Source of the DNA: Gnetum montanum
Lineage: Eukaryota > Streptophyta > Gnetopsida > Gnetales > Gnetaceae
DNA length: 64,000 bases
Direction of reading: 5' to 3'
Assembly (NCBI GenBank): GCA_015680685.1
Contig: MNCI01004064.1
Coordinates: 282,428-346,427, forward strand
Shown: positions 1 to 12,496 of the stretch, piece after piece
How positions within the stretch are numbered: position 1 is the first letter of the stretch
How the letters are laid out: each line of letters begins with the position of its first letter
Position numbers and translations under genes: made by a program
The notes under the pieces: generated by a model
The model's input: only the letters and a program-made list of their open reading frames with translations
What the model was told of the DNA's origin: nothing
Database searches by the model: none

Positions 1-1885
1 AGTTATAGTAAAAACCCTAGGAGGCTAGTTAAAGATTTTAGAAAAATTCAAGTGAATGTTGAAAACTAAAATCCAACATGATAATGGCCTTAGGAAATTT
101 TGAAAATCACCATAGAAATACAAAAACCACACCAATGATGCTCATACAGACAAGGAGGTTTGTAGGTTTCACAACCAAAGCTACAACTGTACAAGGCTGC
201 CTACACTAGGATGAAAATGATAGATTAGGACTAAATTTTTTTCTAATTCTAGGTCTATGTGGGCATAAAATTTAACATCTACAATACAATTTCAAGCTTG
301 GAAAACATTTAAAACACCATCCAAAACTTAATCAAATTCAACAAAAAATTGTGCAACAACATGAAATTGAAGAAAACAGCTATAGTAATTCACTGATTAA
401 ATATATTAAAAAAATTTTAGAAGTATTAAAACTAATTCCAAACCTTACCTAAAACCTTTGAAGATTCCCAAGAGCCTGGGGTGCTACTAGAAAAATTTCC
501 AAAGTACTAACATTGCCCATCTCCATAGGGGTAAAATCATGAAAGCCATAAATCCTGCTTTGTGTAAGTTCACAAAAACAATTCACAAAAAATCAACTGT
601 ATAACCAAATTCAATGATTCCATAGTTTCTAGAGTCATTAAACAATAAAATAAAAATCAAAAACCTAAAAACCAGAAACTTATTAACCATTTTGACATGA
701 AAAAAATACCAAATTGACATGAATTTGGCCAAAAAATTGAAAACCACTATACATTGGTTTACTGAAAAATTCATAGAAAATTAGCCATAGGTTAAACTTC
801 AATGGTTCAAAAACCAATTCTACCATTAAAAATAGTACTACAATCCCATTTCCATAAAAATTAAAAAACCATAACCATTTACGTACAAGATAAATACAAA
901 TGTGATGCTACCTTTTTTTTCCCAAAACTACAAAAAAAGCATAGAAAAGATTGAAACAAATTTTTAATTCAATATACATCAATAAAACAACAAGAGTAGC
1001 ACCAAAAAACCATAAACATAGCCTAGATCTAATGTAGGAATTTTGCAAAATTTGATTATAACCAACACACATACCCACACAACCAAAAATACCTAGGATT
1101 CCTATGAAATGTTGCATAAAATAGCTAGGGATTTATGTACCTAGGAGTCATGGAAGAAGAGCCTTAACCAATCAATGCCTATGGCAGGTTAGAGAGACCA
1201 TTGGTAGCTACATCCACCTCCTCTAGGATAGGATTCTTACTTCTTGAAGCCTTTCTTTTAGACATGCTAATAGACAATGTAGAAACCACTGGAATCCTTG
1301 AGCTTTTGGGAGGCCTTCTAGTAACTGTGCCTACTTCTGGATGTAGAAAGGCTAGGTAACGTTGAAACTAGATTTATTAGAAGCTAGAAAAATATTAGAG
1401 CTTTGGTTTTATGCATTGTAGATTAGAGGTGATGGGAGAAATTTGATTTTGGCAAGATTGTAATGAAAAAAATCACTCCCAAACTTAAATGCCTAACTTC
1501 AAAACCCTGGTTTTCCAAAATGTTCATCCAAGTTCCACTTAACTTCAAGATAACAATTGGAAAGCGAGAAATTAATTAATTTAAAAATTAAAATTTAATG
1601 TGGGTCCCACTAGATGGCTATTTACAAGTTATTGGAAATCCTAACACACTTGTATTTGGATTTTCCTAGGGTAACTACACTAAGGTTTAAGCTTTGAAAA
1701 GTTTGGGAATGGATTCTAAAACCTAATTAATTCTAGAATCCAACTTCTAGGCATCCTTACATGCCATAAAGCCTTATTCCCAAAATGGAAAACCAGGTAT
1801 TGGCACTGGAAGTTACTAAGCTTCATGAAAGGTAAAAATTTGCATCAACACTTGTCATTTAGGTAGCTATGCTAGCCAAGAGGTT

Positions 1886-3838
1886 GACTACATTGGCCAA
1901 TGTAGTTACAAGATCGATGATATTTCCCACCACTCACCAAACTCTCAATCAACCCAAGGGAAGTGACACCATGCACTGAGCCCTAGCCACAACATTTGGT
2001 AGCCCCAAAACTTCATGAGATTAGTCAAGAGATGACAAAATCATCTATCTTGCATTAACTACGTTGAAGCCTACCTTAACTACATTGGCCAATATAGTTC
2101 CAACATAGTTAATAAGAGTTTGACCATTCAATGATTAAAATAGCCTTCAAAGTGGCATTTCTTGATGTTTACATTGTCCTAGAACCTATGTTGGCCTTAA
2201 AATGGTAAATAATCAATCCAAAATAAGTTGAGTTCCATCCCAAAGCTGTGACTACATTGGGAATGAGCTCATCTATGTTGACCAACATAGTCACAACATA
2301 GATGGGTTGGGGATGAATATCAAAAGCCAAAATTAGTAGTTAAAATGGCCTACCTTGGATACCACACCTTCTGAGAACTCTCAGTAAGCCTAAAATGAAA
2401 AATCACTAAGTAAAAACTAGATGAAACCTACTCTCACTTTGGTACTACATTGGGGTAACCTTAACTATGCTAACTAGCATAGTCCCAACATTGCTGGATG
2501 AGATTGAACCACTAAAAACAAATGATAACCAGAAAACTACCATATATTGCATTCACATCTTTCTGGGACTTTCAAAAATCTCGAAATGTCAAGTAGTGGA
2601 ATCAAATTCATCCAAAACGTACATGAAACTTCTGACTACATTGGAGAAGCTTAGGACTATGCTAGCTAGTGTAGTCCTACTGTAGTCTACGTGTGAAGAT
2701 TCTAAAATAATCCATGAACATGTCGAATCAACTTCTTGGTGTATCATCTTAACCTCATAACCTTGATGAAACCTTCAAATGCTACTAAACCCTAAAAATT
2801 GACTTAAAATTGAAGAAAATTCATTACATTCCCTAGTCTACATTGGGACTATGCTAGCTAGCATACTCCTAATGATGAATGAACATGTTAACATATAAAA
2901 AACCTTCAAAATCAACTACCATAGGCCAAAACCCCTAGCCTAGAACACTAGTAACCTTGGGAACCCACAAGCTTGATCGATTTATCATGAAAACCCATCT
3001 AGATGTAAGATTTATATGTGACTATGTTGGAGGAAGCTAGGACTACATTGGCTAGTGTAGTTCAAGTGTTTGCATGATCCTAGGATGCTTTGACTAACAC
3101 TACACAACTCAAAATGGCATAAAATTTGATTCAAGAAGTCCAAAAATCCTTTAAACCTTGAAGATAGTAATAATTTGATCTTGTTTAGCCATGAAAAGCC
3201 TAAAATTTTCCCCAACTATGTTGAGACAAGCTAGGACTATGATGGACAACATAAACCTAGTGTTGTCATGGTTTTGGGCAAGTTTGACTAGTGCCATAAC
3301 ACTCTAAATGGTCAAAAATTGTCTTGAAAGCCTAAAACCTTACTTGACCCTACCCAGCAATAATTTTACCCTATTTTGACCATGCAAACACTCGATGTAG
3401 TTGATCTACATTGGGGACATGCTGGACTGCATTAGCCAACGTAGTCCAATGGGAAATGATGTGAAAAATCACATTTAATAGATTATTTTATCTTCCAAAT
3501 GTCCAATTTAGCCCTTCCAAAACCCTATGCTACCCTATAAAGCTAGTGAAGATTGATTTCTAGCCATGAAGTCCCTTAAACCCATTTTATTTTTCATGCA
3601 TCTATGCTAGGACTATATTGGCCAGTGTAGTCCTAGTGTAGTCACCAGTTTTGACACCGTTTCTAGCTTCCAAAGGATGAAAAGGAAGTTAAAATTGTCC
3701 AATCCTTAACCCTAGTCCATTACACAAGCCATACAGACCATTAAGGACTCAAAAATGTCCACAACAAACCTAGGAAATCACCTATTAATGTTGACTATGC
3801 TAGGGCTTATTCTAACTATAGTGGCTAGCATAGTCCCT
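1886..3838 (+). repeat. 193-bp tandem array, 11 diverged units, palindrome-centred
   Basis: A quasi-palindrome with arms like GACTATGCTAG and its reverse complement recurs at 1,886, 2,078, 2,271, 2,463, 2,655, 2,847, 3,041, 3,235, 3,424, 3,611 and 3,814, so most steps are 187-194 bases (last 203). The bases between show weaker unit-to-unit similarity, for example AAAACCCTA and CTTGAAACC words and a half-copy of the arm about 20 bases upstream of each palindrome. The centre CTACATTGGCCAATGTAG at about 1,888 is a perfect 18-base palindrome. The units are strongly diverged, so the array is old. Confidence 0.85.
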
Positions 3839-3959
3839 AGTTGGGCCTAGTGTAGTCATAATAAAAGGTGTTATTTTTGTCTTAAAATGACCTCTTCAAG
3901 TGCCCAAACTCTCTTTTCATCCCCATAGCCTTTCACTATGGTCCATTAAGGCCTAAAAC

Positions 3960-4450
3960 TAGCAAAATATATCCCTATTTGATCAATATTGACCATGTTT
4001 TACCATATGTTTCACACCATAACTGATTTGGCCTTGTTCCATTGTATCTTGACTTGTTTTAACCTTGCTAGCCTTATTCAATCACCATTTGATCATCAAT
4101 TGGCCTCATTTGGCTTCTACTTGGCTTTAGTTTCACTATTTCTACTTATTATCTTTCTTGTGAACTCAGTTGACCTTGTTTGATCTTCTATTAGTGTTAT
4201 TTGATGGGGTTTAACCATCCCTAATCATCATTTAACACATTCGACCATGATGTGGCCTGCTAAGGCCTAAAATTGGTAAAGTGTAATCATAGTTAACCAT
4301 GTTCAACCTTTTACTACCCCTAGTGACCTCTATTGATCACGTTTTGACCTATTTTGGCATCAATCTAATCTATTTTAACTTTCTTTTGCTATATTATTAG
4401 AGTATATTACATTGTTTTGACATTATTTAATCATTTTATTAGACAGGTAC
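3960..4450 (+). repeat. TTGACC / TTTGATCATCATTTGGC-rich simple repeat tail
   Basis: Short words such as TTGACCATGTTT, TTTGATCATC and CATTTGGC recur irregularly. The homologous stretch in the right L1 copy (about 60,400-61,200) is roughly 300 bases longer, which suggests local slippage expansion. No coding potential is seen. Confidence 0.5.
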
Positions 4451-4706
4451 CACTTGATGTGCTTATGTTGTCATGTAGAAATGAGAAAGGAGAATAAGGA
4501 GGCAAATTTGATTGGCCTTAAAGCCTACATGGGCCCATCTTGTGATATCGTTAGATCAAGTTGACCTAAAATATCCAAGTACTAAGCCTCAAGACCATTC
4601 TATCATACAACATTGACATCCTAAAGTAGTCTAATGATCATTAACCTTGAGGCCAAAAGCATCATAGAGGATCCCTTAATTAAAGTTTCCATCTAAGATA
4701 ACGATG

Positions 4707-7212
4707 TGTTGTTTATCATTATTGACAAGTTGCAATGAATGACCGATGTTGATGACTCTGATGGTCTATGACAAGTAAGCATGCATGCTCTCTTTCTCTT
4801 AATCTCTCTATTTAACATAATAAATAAATTGCAAGTTTTGAAAATCTAATGCACATTGTACAAATCTCTCCATGTTGCATCAATTGTGACCTTTGGTGGC
4901 CTAGTGTGCTAACTCTTTTATGTAGTTCTATGAATTGTATTATGATAACATGCTTTCTTTTTCTTGTTTGTTGTTCTCTTGGAGTTGTGCTTACAAGATG
5001 AATCTTGGAGTCATTGTGAAGGTGTAACTCATTGTGGCAGTAAGTCATCATGTGACCTCGATGCACAAAATTTGGTGAGTTTTTTTTTGCTATACCAAGA
5101 GTGCTTGTTTCATAGTCCCTACCATTACTTCCCTTATAATCCAACCTAATTATGACATTTCTTACCCTAAATAACAATGGTAATTTATGTTTGACACTCA
5201 TGCATTATGGCTAGTTGATATCTTGTTTATCATGCTCCACCATCAATTCTATTGAATGTAACACATCTCATTCAATTGGAAAACCAAATCAAACCTAGCT
5301 TTGGAAATGAAACCCAATGAGGGGTTTTTCCCCTAAAAAAATGGTGAAGAAAATTACCAAGAAGTCAAATGGTCAATGAGGATTAAAAGACAAACTAGTG
5401 GCTTCGAACATGCAAAGGGAGAAGCCTAATGACCAAAGAAACCTTGGAGTGAGGTGTTGGTTCCTCAAAAACATTATCGAGTGATCAACAATTCAAAGCA
5501 TAAAGTGCAAAGATCTTATCTATTATTCAACATATCATAGCCATGATGTCAACCTATAGAAATCATTGTTAACACTGATGACCATTTCCTGGTGAATAAG
5601 TGTAACCTGCAACTTTTATCATCTCATAATAACCTTATCCCATTATCACAAAGCAGTCTTTGATAGAGTTTGACACTAAAGGATTAAATATGGAGAGGAA
5701 GCATTGGTAATGGACTCACAGTGGTGTTTTGTATTCTTTGTTGATGTCTTTTGGGTCAATCCTCCAAACATCAACGAAGAGGGGCTAATGAAATACCATA
5801 AAAAAAACACATGTTGTAACTTGTAATCTTCACCACCCAACTTGAGGTAAGATCCTATTATAAATATAAGGTTTTTGATCCATGAGCTATGATCTTGCAA
5901 ACTTTAACCTTTTGGAACTATGAAATGCTTCATAAAGTTCTATTGCCTTACTTCCAAAGTGGAAAAGTGGTATTATGTCTATATATGGGCTTGGGAAGGC
6001 TAAGAATGCTTTGATAACTACCAAATTTGGCATTTGCATGGGTTTTTTGTGGAGGTATAACCTCAACTATGCCAGAACCACCTACTTGTAATGTTGGTGG
6101 TGTTTGGTTTTTCATTTCCTAACAATTTCTAGGGTAGTTGTTACAAAACCCAATGTAGAAGCTACAAGGCTAGCATTGGAGTTGTTGGGTTTTCCATTTT
6201 CCTAGTAATGGCCAGTGTAGTCATGCCAATTTCTAATGGTGTAGCATCAATAGCATAGTCATCATGGATTCTCAACAATATTTACATGGCTAGCATAGTC
6301 ACCACATCTCTCACCCAATTCCAACAATGCCAACATAGCTCTCTAATGCCAACATTGTTGAGGTGAAAATAGCATAGTCACAAAAGTTTGTTTACTATTG
6401 TTAGTATGTAGATGAGTTTTGATAGCTTTGGTGTATGAAAACTTACCATAAATGATCAACTATGCTGGAATAAAAACTTGTTATACCTACAACCAACATT
6501 AATCTGTTAGCAATCATGGTAGAAGTTTGCAACCCAAAACTAGCAACCTTGAAGCCTATAAAAGCCAAACTTAAAAAATACAATATTCAGGTTTCAAACA
6601 CATTTTTTGGTATTTTTGCAACCATACCACCATATCATCCTTGAGTACCTAAAACCTATTTTAGCATTTTGCAAGACTTTTGAAGTAACTGACATATACT
6701 TGAGTACCATAAACTCTCAGCATAGTTCCATTGCTACCAAAGTCAAACACCCTTGTTCACACCATTTATACACAAAAGTTGTAGATTTAAGCAAAAACTA
6801 GCAAGAAGTTCTTAATGATTAGAGTTGAAAAATACCTAGATCATGAAATTTGACTATAGAACACAACCTACTAGCTCCAAAAAGCTTGAAGTTCCATCCA
6901 AGCTAGCTTCTTGTGCATTTGGGTACATAATCTATACTCCTTAAGCTTTACACTTTAAGCTTTTTTCTATTCAATAACATTTTTAGTTCATTTGTAGTGT
7001 AGACTTAGTTTCAAGTTTAAATTTGTGTTTATTTATTTTTGTTTAAATTTGCAATTCCATTTCTATTTTCATTCCTATTTACATTTTCTAGTTCCAAGGT
7101 GATCAGCTAGATCGTCTAGGGCACCTTGGATCTTGTTTCTTGGAGGCTCTTAAGATTCAAGTTTAGGCTATTGCATAAGGGATTTAAGGTTCTTCCAGTG
7201 ACTAAATTTTCC
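4707..7212 (+). mobile_element. L1 LTR, copy A
   Basis: This LTR of about 2.5 kb begins TGTTGTTTATC. Blocks of it recur in LTR B (8,240-10,697), LTR C (10,745-12,477) and inverted at 19,411-20,615. It holds a TATAAAAG box at 6,557 at the same place as in B and C. Downstream is a CTTTAAGC ... TTCAATAA stretch where B and C have AATAAA. Upstream it is fused to the L1 spacer; downstream it runs into integrase sequence after only a few bases (near 7,212). Both junctions are abnormal for an intact element and point to deletion or recombination. Several short ORFs inside it have no homologous frame in the other LTRs. Confidence 0.7.
6557..6564 (+). promoter_or_regulatory. TATA box of L1 LTR A
   Basis: The sequence CCTATAAAAGCC is conserved in all three L1 LTRs while much of U3 around it has diverged. 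It lies about 420 bases before the poly(A) region, as expected for a retrotransposon U3/R promoter. Confidence 0.55.
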
Positions 7213-7214
7213 AG

Positions 7215-8190
7215 GCACTACATATGGCTAGGCTATTACTGGCTCTATATAGAAAATGATTACCTGTAAAAGGTTAAGACTTGGACACTTGCCAATGACA
7301 TAGCAACCTAATACATGTGCCATCAACTGAGTTACATACTACTTAGATAACTTGTGCATTTTAACAATGGGGGTTGGACATCATCAATCCTATAATGCCT
7401 AAGTTCTATAGGGCATAGCTTTATCATCACTATAACTAAATACTTTAAAAAGTGAGTTGAAGCTATTCTCCTAAGCAAGATAATGTCTTAGCAAGACTGT
7501 AGATTTATAATTGATAATGTAGTAGCACATTTTGGCATACCTATGACCATAGTCATTATTAATGAACCATATTTTAGTAGCCAACAAAAAAAAGTTTTTT
7601 GTCAATACCTAGGCATTAAACACTCCTTTTTGTCATCGTACTACTCTCAAGCCAATGGGCAAGATGAAGCTAGCAACAATGCCATCTTAAACTTGCTGAA
7701 AAAGATGTTGAAAAAAAATAGAGACAAGTGGCATGAGAGGCTTATCCGTGCACTTTGGGCCTATCAAACCACCTTTTGAACTACAACCAGAGTAATCTAG
7801 TATAGCCTTATTTATGGTTTTGAAGATATTTTTCCTCTTGAATTGTACAACCCATTGCTCTAAGTGGCTTGAACAGAACAAGGAGCTACGTAGCATGGAG
7901 CTAGACTTAGTGGAAGTGCAATAGGTGTGAATGCTTGCATACATTTAGTGATACCAAGAAAGGTAGAAACAACAACATCACCATGAATTGAACAAATGAA
8001 AGTTCAAGAAGGAAGACTTGATCATCAAGGCTGTTTGTGAACACATGGACAAATTCTTAGCCAACTGGAAGGGCCTTTCTTGATCACTAGAGCCTATGGC
8101 AATGGAGCCTTTAGAATAGTAGACATGGATGAGAATGAATTGGCCAATTTTTTCAATAATTCCTACCTAAAACCTTATTACATCTAATAC
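7215..8190 (+). pseudogene. L1 integrase remnant
   Basis: Degenerate Ty3/gypsy integrase with many stops. It starts in the N-terminal zinc-binding region (WLGYY-like, matching 63,729 onward) and has a catalytic-core motif WGLDIINPI near 7,373, where the first catalytic Asp is visible. The best reading frame is 7,543-7,779, with YYSQANGQDE near 7,650-7,670. There the catalytic Glu region is kept, but the second catalytic Asp seems replaced (VIINEPYF where the family has a D-N pair). The C-terminal part extends to about 8,190 in broken frames. RT and RNase H are absent upstream, where LTR A sits instead. Lineage by context is Tat. Confidence 0.8.
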
Positions 8191-8239
8191 ATTTTCTTGG
8201 TAGGTATCAAAATCGACATCCATGGCCATAGTAACCAAT

Positions 8240-10697
8240 TAGAAGTGAGCCACCGTTCTTTTCTCTATCTCTTTTTTGCACAACAAGTGGACTGAAAAAG
8301 TTTATGACCTATGGTAGCCTAGTTTGCTAATTATCTCATATGGCCTCATGTATTATCATGTAACAATGTATTTTCTTTGTCTTATTTTCTTATTCTTTGG
8401 AATTTGTGCTTGTAGGGTGAAGCTTGGAGTCATCGTGAAGGTGTAACTCATTATAGCGGCAAGTTACCATGTGACCTTGATGTGAAAGATTTGGTGTGTC
8501 CTTTCTTAATTATTTGATAATTTCTACCTACCATTACTTCCCTTAGAACCCAATCCCATAACCTGATTATGACCTTCCTTACCCTCAATAACAATATTGA
8601 ACTATGTTTGACATTCATGCATTGTGGTCATTCAACATTTCCTTCATCATGCTCCATCATTAAGATTGTTAGATGTAACACATCTCATTCAATAAGAAGC
8701 AAAATCAAATCTAGCCTTGGTAATCATACCCAAAGAGGGTTTCATCCCATAAAAAAATGGAAAAGTAAATTTCCGAGAAGCCAAACTACCGATGAGGACC
8801 AAAAGATAGATCAATGACTCTAAACATATAAAGGAAGGATCCTAATGGCCTAAGAAACCTTGAAGTGAGGTGGTGGTTCCTCAAAAACATTATTGAGTGA
8901 CCAACACTTTGAAGCATGAAGCATGAAGACCTTATTGATCATTCAACATGTCATTTCCATAACTGTAGCCATGATGCTAACATGTGGAACTCATTGTTAA
9001 TCCTCATGACCATTTTATTATGGCCAAATATGACATTTATCCTAATATCATTTCCTCATAACCTTATCGTATTATCACAAGCACTCATCGGCATGGTTCT
9101 ACACTATTGAATTAAGCATGGAGAGGAAACATTGGTGATGAATATGTAGTGGTATTTTGTATTCTTTTTTTGATGTCTTTTGGATCTATCCTCTAAACAT
9201 CAACAAAGAGGGGCCAATGAAACACAACCTAAAAAATTCATTTTATAACCTATAAACCTTCACAAGTCTACTTTTGGCAAGATTCTATTGTAAATATGAG
9301 GTTTGTGGTCCATGAGCTACAATCTTACATATTTTAACTTTTTGAGACAGAAAAGTGCAACATACGTTGGTACTTTCTGACTTCCTAAGTAGAAAAAGTA
9401 ATGTCCTATCTATATTTTGGCTTGCGAAGGCTCAAAATTCCTTGGGAACTATCAAATTTGGCATTTTCATGGTTTTTTTATTAGGGTATAGCCTCAACTA
9501 TGCTAGAACCACCTACACCTAGCATTGGTGGTGTTGGGTTTTTCATTTCCCAATAATTTTTAGTGTATTTATCACAAAATATAATGTGGGAGCTACAAGG
9601 ATAGCATTGGTGTTGTTGGGTTTTCCATTTTCCTAGCAATGGCCATTGTAGTCTTTATGGTTTCTAGTAGTTGAAACATGGCCATCATAGTCTTTACAGT
9701 TTCCAGTGGTTGTAGCATGGCTAGCGTAGACATCTCATATTTTTAACAATCTTCACATGGCCAACATAGTCACCATATTTCCAATAAATTCCAACAATGC
9801 CAACATAGCTTGCTAAGGCCAACATAGTTGAGGTGAAGCTAGAATAGTCACAAAAGTTCATTTACTACTTTTAGTATCTGGTGTAATTTTGATGAACTTT
9901 GGGTGTTAAAACTTGCCACAAATGGATAACTACATTGGAAATTATGGCTTATTACTCCTACAAATAGAATCAATTTGACAACAATCATGGCAGAAATTTT
10001 GTAGCTTAAATCTAGCAATTTCAAAGACTATAAAAGCCAACCTTGAAAACATTATTTAGGTATCAACATTTTTGAACTAAGTAACATAGTAACATTTGCA
10101 ACCTTAAGTATTTTACATCCATTTTGGCATTTGTAAGACTTTTGGAGCATATTGGTATCTACCTAAGCATTAGAGACTCTTAGCTTAGTACCATTCCAAC
10201 AAGATTTGAACACCATTGTTTACATAATTTCCATCCAAAGTTGTAGATTCAAGAAAAAATGAGCAAGAGGCTTTTCACGATTGGGGTTGGGAAGTACCTG
10301 GATCTTGGAGTCCGACTATAGAACACAACCTGCTAGCTCCAACAAACTGCAAGTCCTTTTTTAGAAAAGCTTCTTACGCATTTTGAGCACACAATTTGTA
10401 CACCTTGAACTCTACACTTTAAGCATTTTTTCTATTTTAATAAAGTTTGTTAATTAATTTGTAGTGAATATTTTATTCCAAGTTCAATTTTATGTTTATT
10501 TCAATTGAATCTATAATTTTATATTGCTTTTTTTGTTCACATTATTTAAGTTCCTAGGTGAAAGACTAGACCATCCAGGGCATCTTAAATCCTTTTTCTT
10601 GGAGACCCTTGGGATTCAAGGTCAAAAACTATTTTCGCATCCAAGATCTTTGGTTTTTTTCTTCCAGCAATTAAATTTTTTGGATGCAATAGTTTTT
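8240..10697 (+). mobile_element. L1 LTR, copy B
   Basis: It follows the integrase end as a 3' LTR should. Shared blocks with A include the GTGAAGGTGTAACTCATT region (8,440), the GGAGAGGAAACATTGG block (9,120) and the TATA region. It ends just before a Tat-like primer-binding motif at 10,699, which is where a 5' LTR would end, so it could serve as either LTR. The exact left boundary is uncertain by some tens of bases because the TG start is eroded. Confidence 0.65.
10029..10036 (+). promoter_or_regulatory. TATA box of L1 LTR B
   Basis: TATAAAAG followed by CC, at the position equivalent to 6,557 and 11,810. An AATAAAG poly(A) signal follows at about 10,439. Confidence 0.55.
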
Positions 10698-10698
10698 T

Positions 10699-10716
10699 TG
10701 GTGCTAGAAGGAGGAC
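10699..10716 (+). other. Putative L1 primer-binding site after LTR B
   Basis: TGGTGCTAGAAGGAGGAC follows directly on the LTR end and matches the motif after LTR C (12,479) with a few transitions. It resembles primer-binding sites I recall from Tat/Ogre elements; I do not name the tRNA. About 20-30 bases later the sequence jumps into the middle of another LTR. Confidence 0.5.
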
Positions 10717-10744
10717 GCTTTATGCTTCAAAGTACTTTAAATGA

Positions 10745-12477
10745 TGAACACTTTAAAGCACAAAGTGTGAAGATATTTTTGATTATTTAACATGTTATTA
10801 CCATAATCGTAGCCATGATGTCAACATATAAAACTGATTGTTAACACTCATGACCATTCCTTTATAGTCAAATACAACATTTATTCTATATCATCTCATC
10901 ATAACCTTACCCATTTTCACAAGCACTCTTCAGCATGGTTCTACACTACTGAATCAAGTGTGGAGAGGAAACGTTGGTGATGGACCTGCAGTGGTGTTTT
11001 GTATTCTTTGTTGATGTCTCTCGGGTCAATCCTTCAAACATTAACAAAGAGGGACCAATGAAACATCACCTTGAAAATTCATGTTGTAACCTATAAACTT
11101 TCACAAGTCAACTTGAGGCAAGATTCTATTATAAATATGAGGTTTGTGGCTCATGAGCTACAATCTTGCATACTTTAACTTTTTGAGATTGAAAAATTCC
11201 TCATAAGTTGCTATTGCTTCACTTCCTAAGTAGAAAAAGTAATGTCTTATTTATATTTAGGCTTTGGAAGGCTAAAAATACCTTAGGGATTGTCAAATTT
11301 TGCATTTTCATGGGTTTTTGTGGGGGTATAGACTTAACTACATTGGAACCACCTACACCCAATGTTGGTGGTGTTGGGTTTTTCATTTTCCAATAATTCC
11401 TAATGTAGTTATCACAAAATCTAAATTGGAAGCTACAAGGCTAGTGCTAGTGTTGTTGGGCTTTCCATTTTTCTAGCAATGGCTATCATAGTCTTTATAG
11501 TTTCCAGTAGTTGTAGCATGGCCAGCATAGACATCTTAGATTTTTAGCAGTCTTCACATAGCTAATGTAGTCACCACATTTCCAGCAAATTCCAACAATG
11601 CCAACATAGTTGAGGTGAAACTAGCATAGTCACAAATGTTTGTTTACTATTTTTAGTATATGGTGTATTTTTTATGGCCTTTGGGTTTCAAAACTTGGCA
11701 CAAATGAACAACTATGTTGGGAATTATGGCCTGTTGCACTTGTAAATAGCATCAATTTGACAGCAATCATGATAGAAATTTGTAGCCTAAATTTAGCAAT
11801 TTCAAATCCTATAAAAGCCGAAATTGAACATATTATTTAGCTTTAAACATTTTTACAACCTAGCAACCTAAAAACCTTTGAAACCTCAAGCATTCTACAT
11901 CCATGTTTGCATTTGTAAGACTTTTTGAAGCATATTGGTATCTACTTGAGCACTAGAGACTCTTACCATAATACCATTGCAACAAGAGTTGAACACCATT
12001 GTTTACATCATTTCCATCCAAAGTTGTAGATTCAAGTGAAAACCAAAAAGATGATTTTGACGATTGGGGTTGGGAAGTACCTGGGTTGTAGAGTTTGATT
12101 ACAGAACATAACCTACCAACTCTAACATGATCTAAGCCCCATTTTATACAAGATTTTTGTACATTTTGAGCACATAATTTGTACTCTTTGAACTCTACAC
12201 TTTAAGCATTTTTGCTATTTAAATAAAGTTTGTTAGTTCATTTGTAGTACAAATTTTATTCCAAGTTCAATTTTGTGTTTATTTCTATTGAATCTACAAT
12301 TTTATATTACACTTTCCATTTACATTTTTAAGCCCTTGGGTGATCAACTAGACCATTCAGGAAACCTTGAATCCTCTTTCTTAGAGGCCCTTTGGATTCA
12401 AGGTAAAAAATTATTTCTACACTTGAGATCTTTAATTTATTTTCCAATGATCAAATTTTTTGAGTACAACAATTTTT
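10745..12477 (+). mobile_element. L1 LTR, copy C, 5'-truncated
   Basis: It begins at a point equivalent to about 8,905 in LTR B and then runs parallel to B, about 1,800 bases further on. It keeps the TATA box (11,810), the AATAAAG signal (about 12,222) and the end next to the primer site at 12,479. As it is followed by leader, gag and protease in the right order, it acts positionally as the 5' LTR of the gag-protease segment downstream, but it lacks roughly its first 650 bases. Confidence 0.7.
11810..11817 (+). promoter_or_regulatory. TATA box of L1 LTR C
   Basis: TATAAAAG followed by CC, at the same place as in LTRs A and B. It is the candidate promoter for the gag-protease remnant downstream. 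Confidence 0.55.
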
Positions 12478-12478
12478 C

Positions 12479-12496
12479 TGGCACTTGAAGAAGGGC
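12479..12496 (+). other. Putative L1 primer-binding site after LTR C
   Basis: TGGCACTTGAAGAAGGGC immediately follows the LTR end. Compared with 10,699 it suggests an ancestral TGGCGCTAGAAGGAGGGC-like site. This position fixes the LTR-leader border. Confidence 0.55.

Larger units (their letters stand above)
1..4706 (+). mobile_element. L1 (Tat/Ogre-like gypsy) protease-RT spacer, left copy
   Basis: This is non-coding L1 sequence; only short chance ORFs occur. It aligns by eye with 56,883-61,440, where it leads directly into reverse transcriptase, and its first 480 bases align with 17,840-18,190, which follow L1 protease. It is therefore the spacer between protease and RT. A single-copy-like part (to about 1,860) is followed by the 193-bp tandem array and a TTGACC-rich tail. 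At the right end it is fused to the start of L1 LTR A with no RT, RNase H or integrase between. Around base 470 it shows the empty form of the site occupied by L4 in the other two copies. It is cut by the window start. Confidence 0.75.

Noticed and set aside
1886-3838. CRISPR-like array
   Set aside because: Units are about 193 bp, strongly diverged and part of a plant retrotransposon; no cas genes; not a prokaryotic array.
3960-4450. Cluster of W-box-like TTGACC motifs as a stress-response enhancer
   Set aside because: The words are part of a simple-sequence expansion whose length differs between copies; there is no promoter next to them.
4812-5201. Minus-strand ORF of 129 codons in L1 LTR A
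   Set aside because: Not conserved as a frame in LTR B or the inverted LTR D; LTR U3 sequence.
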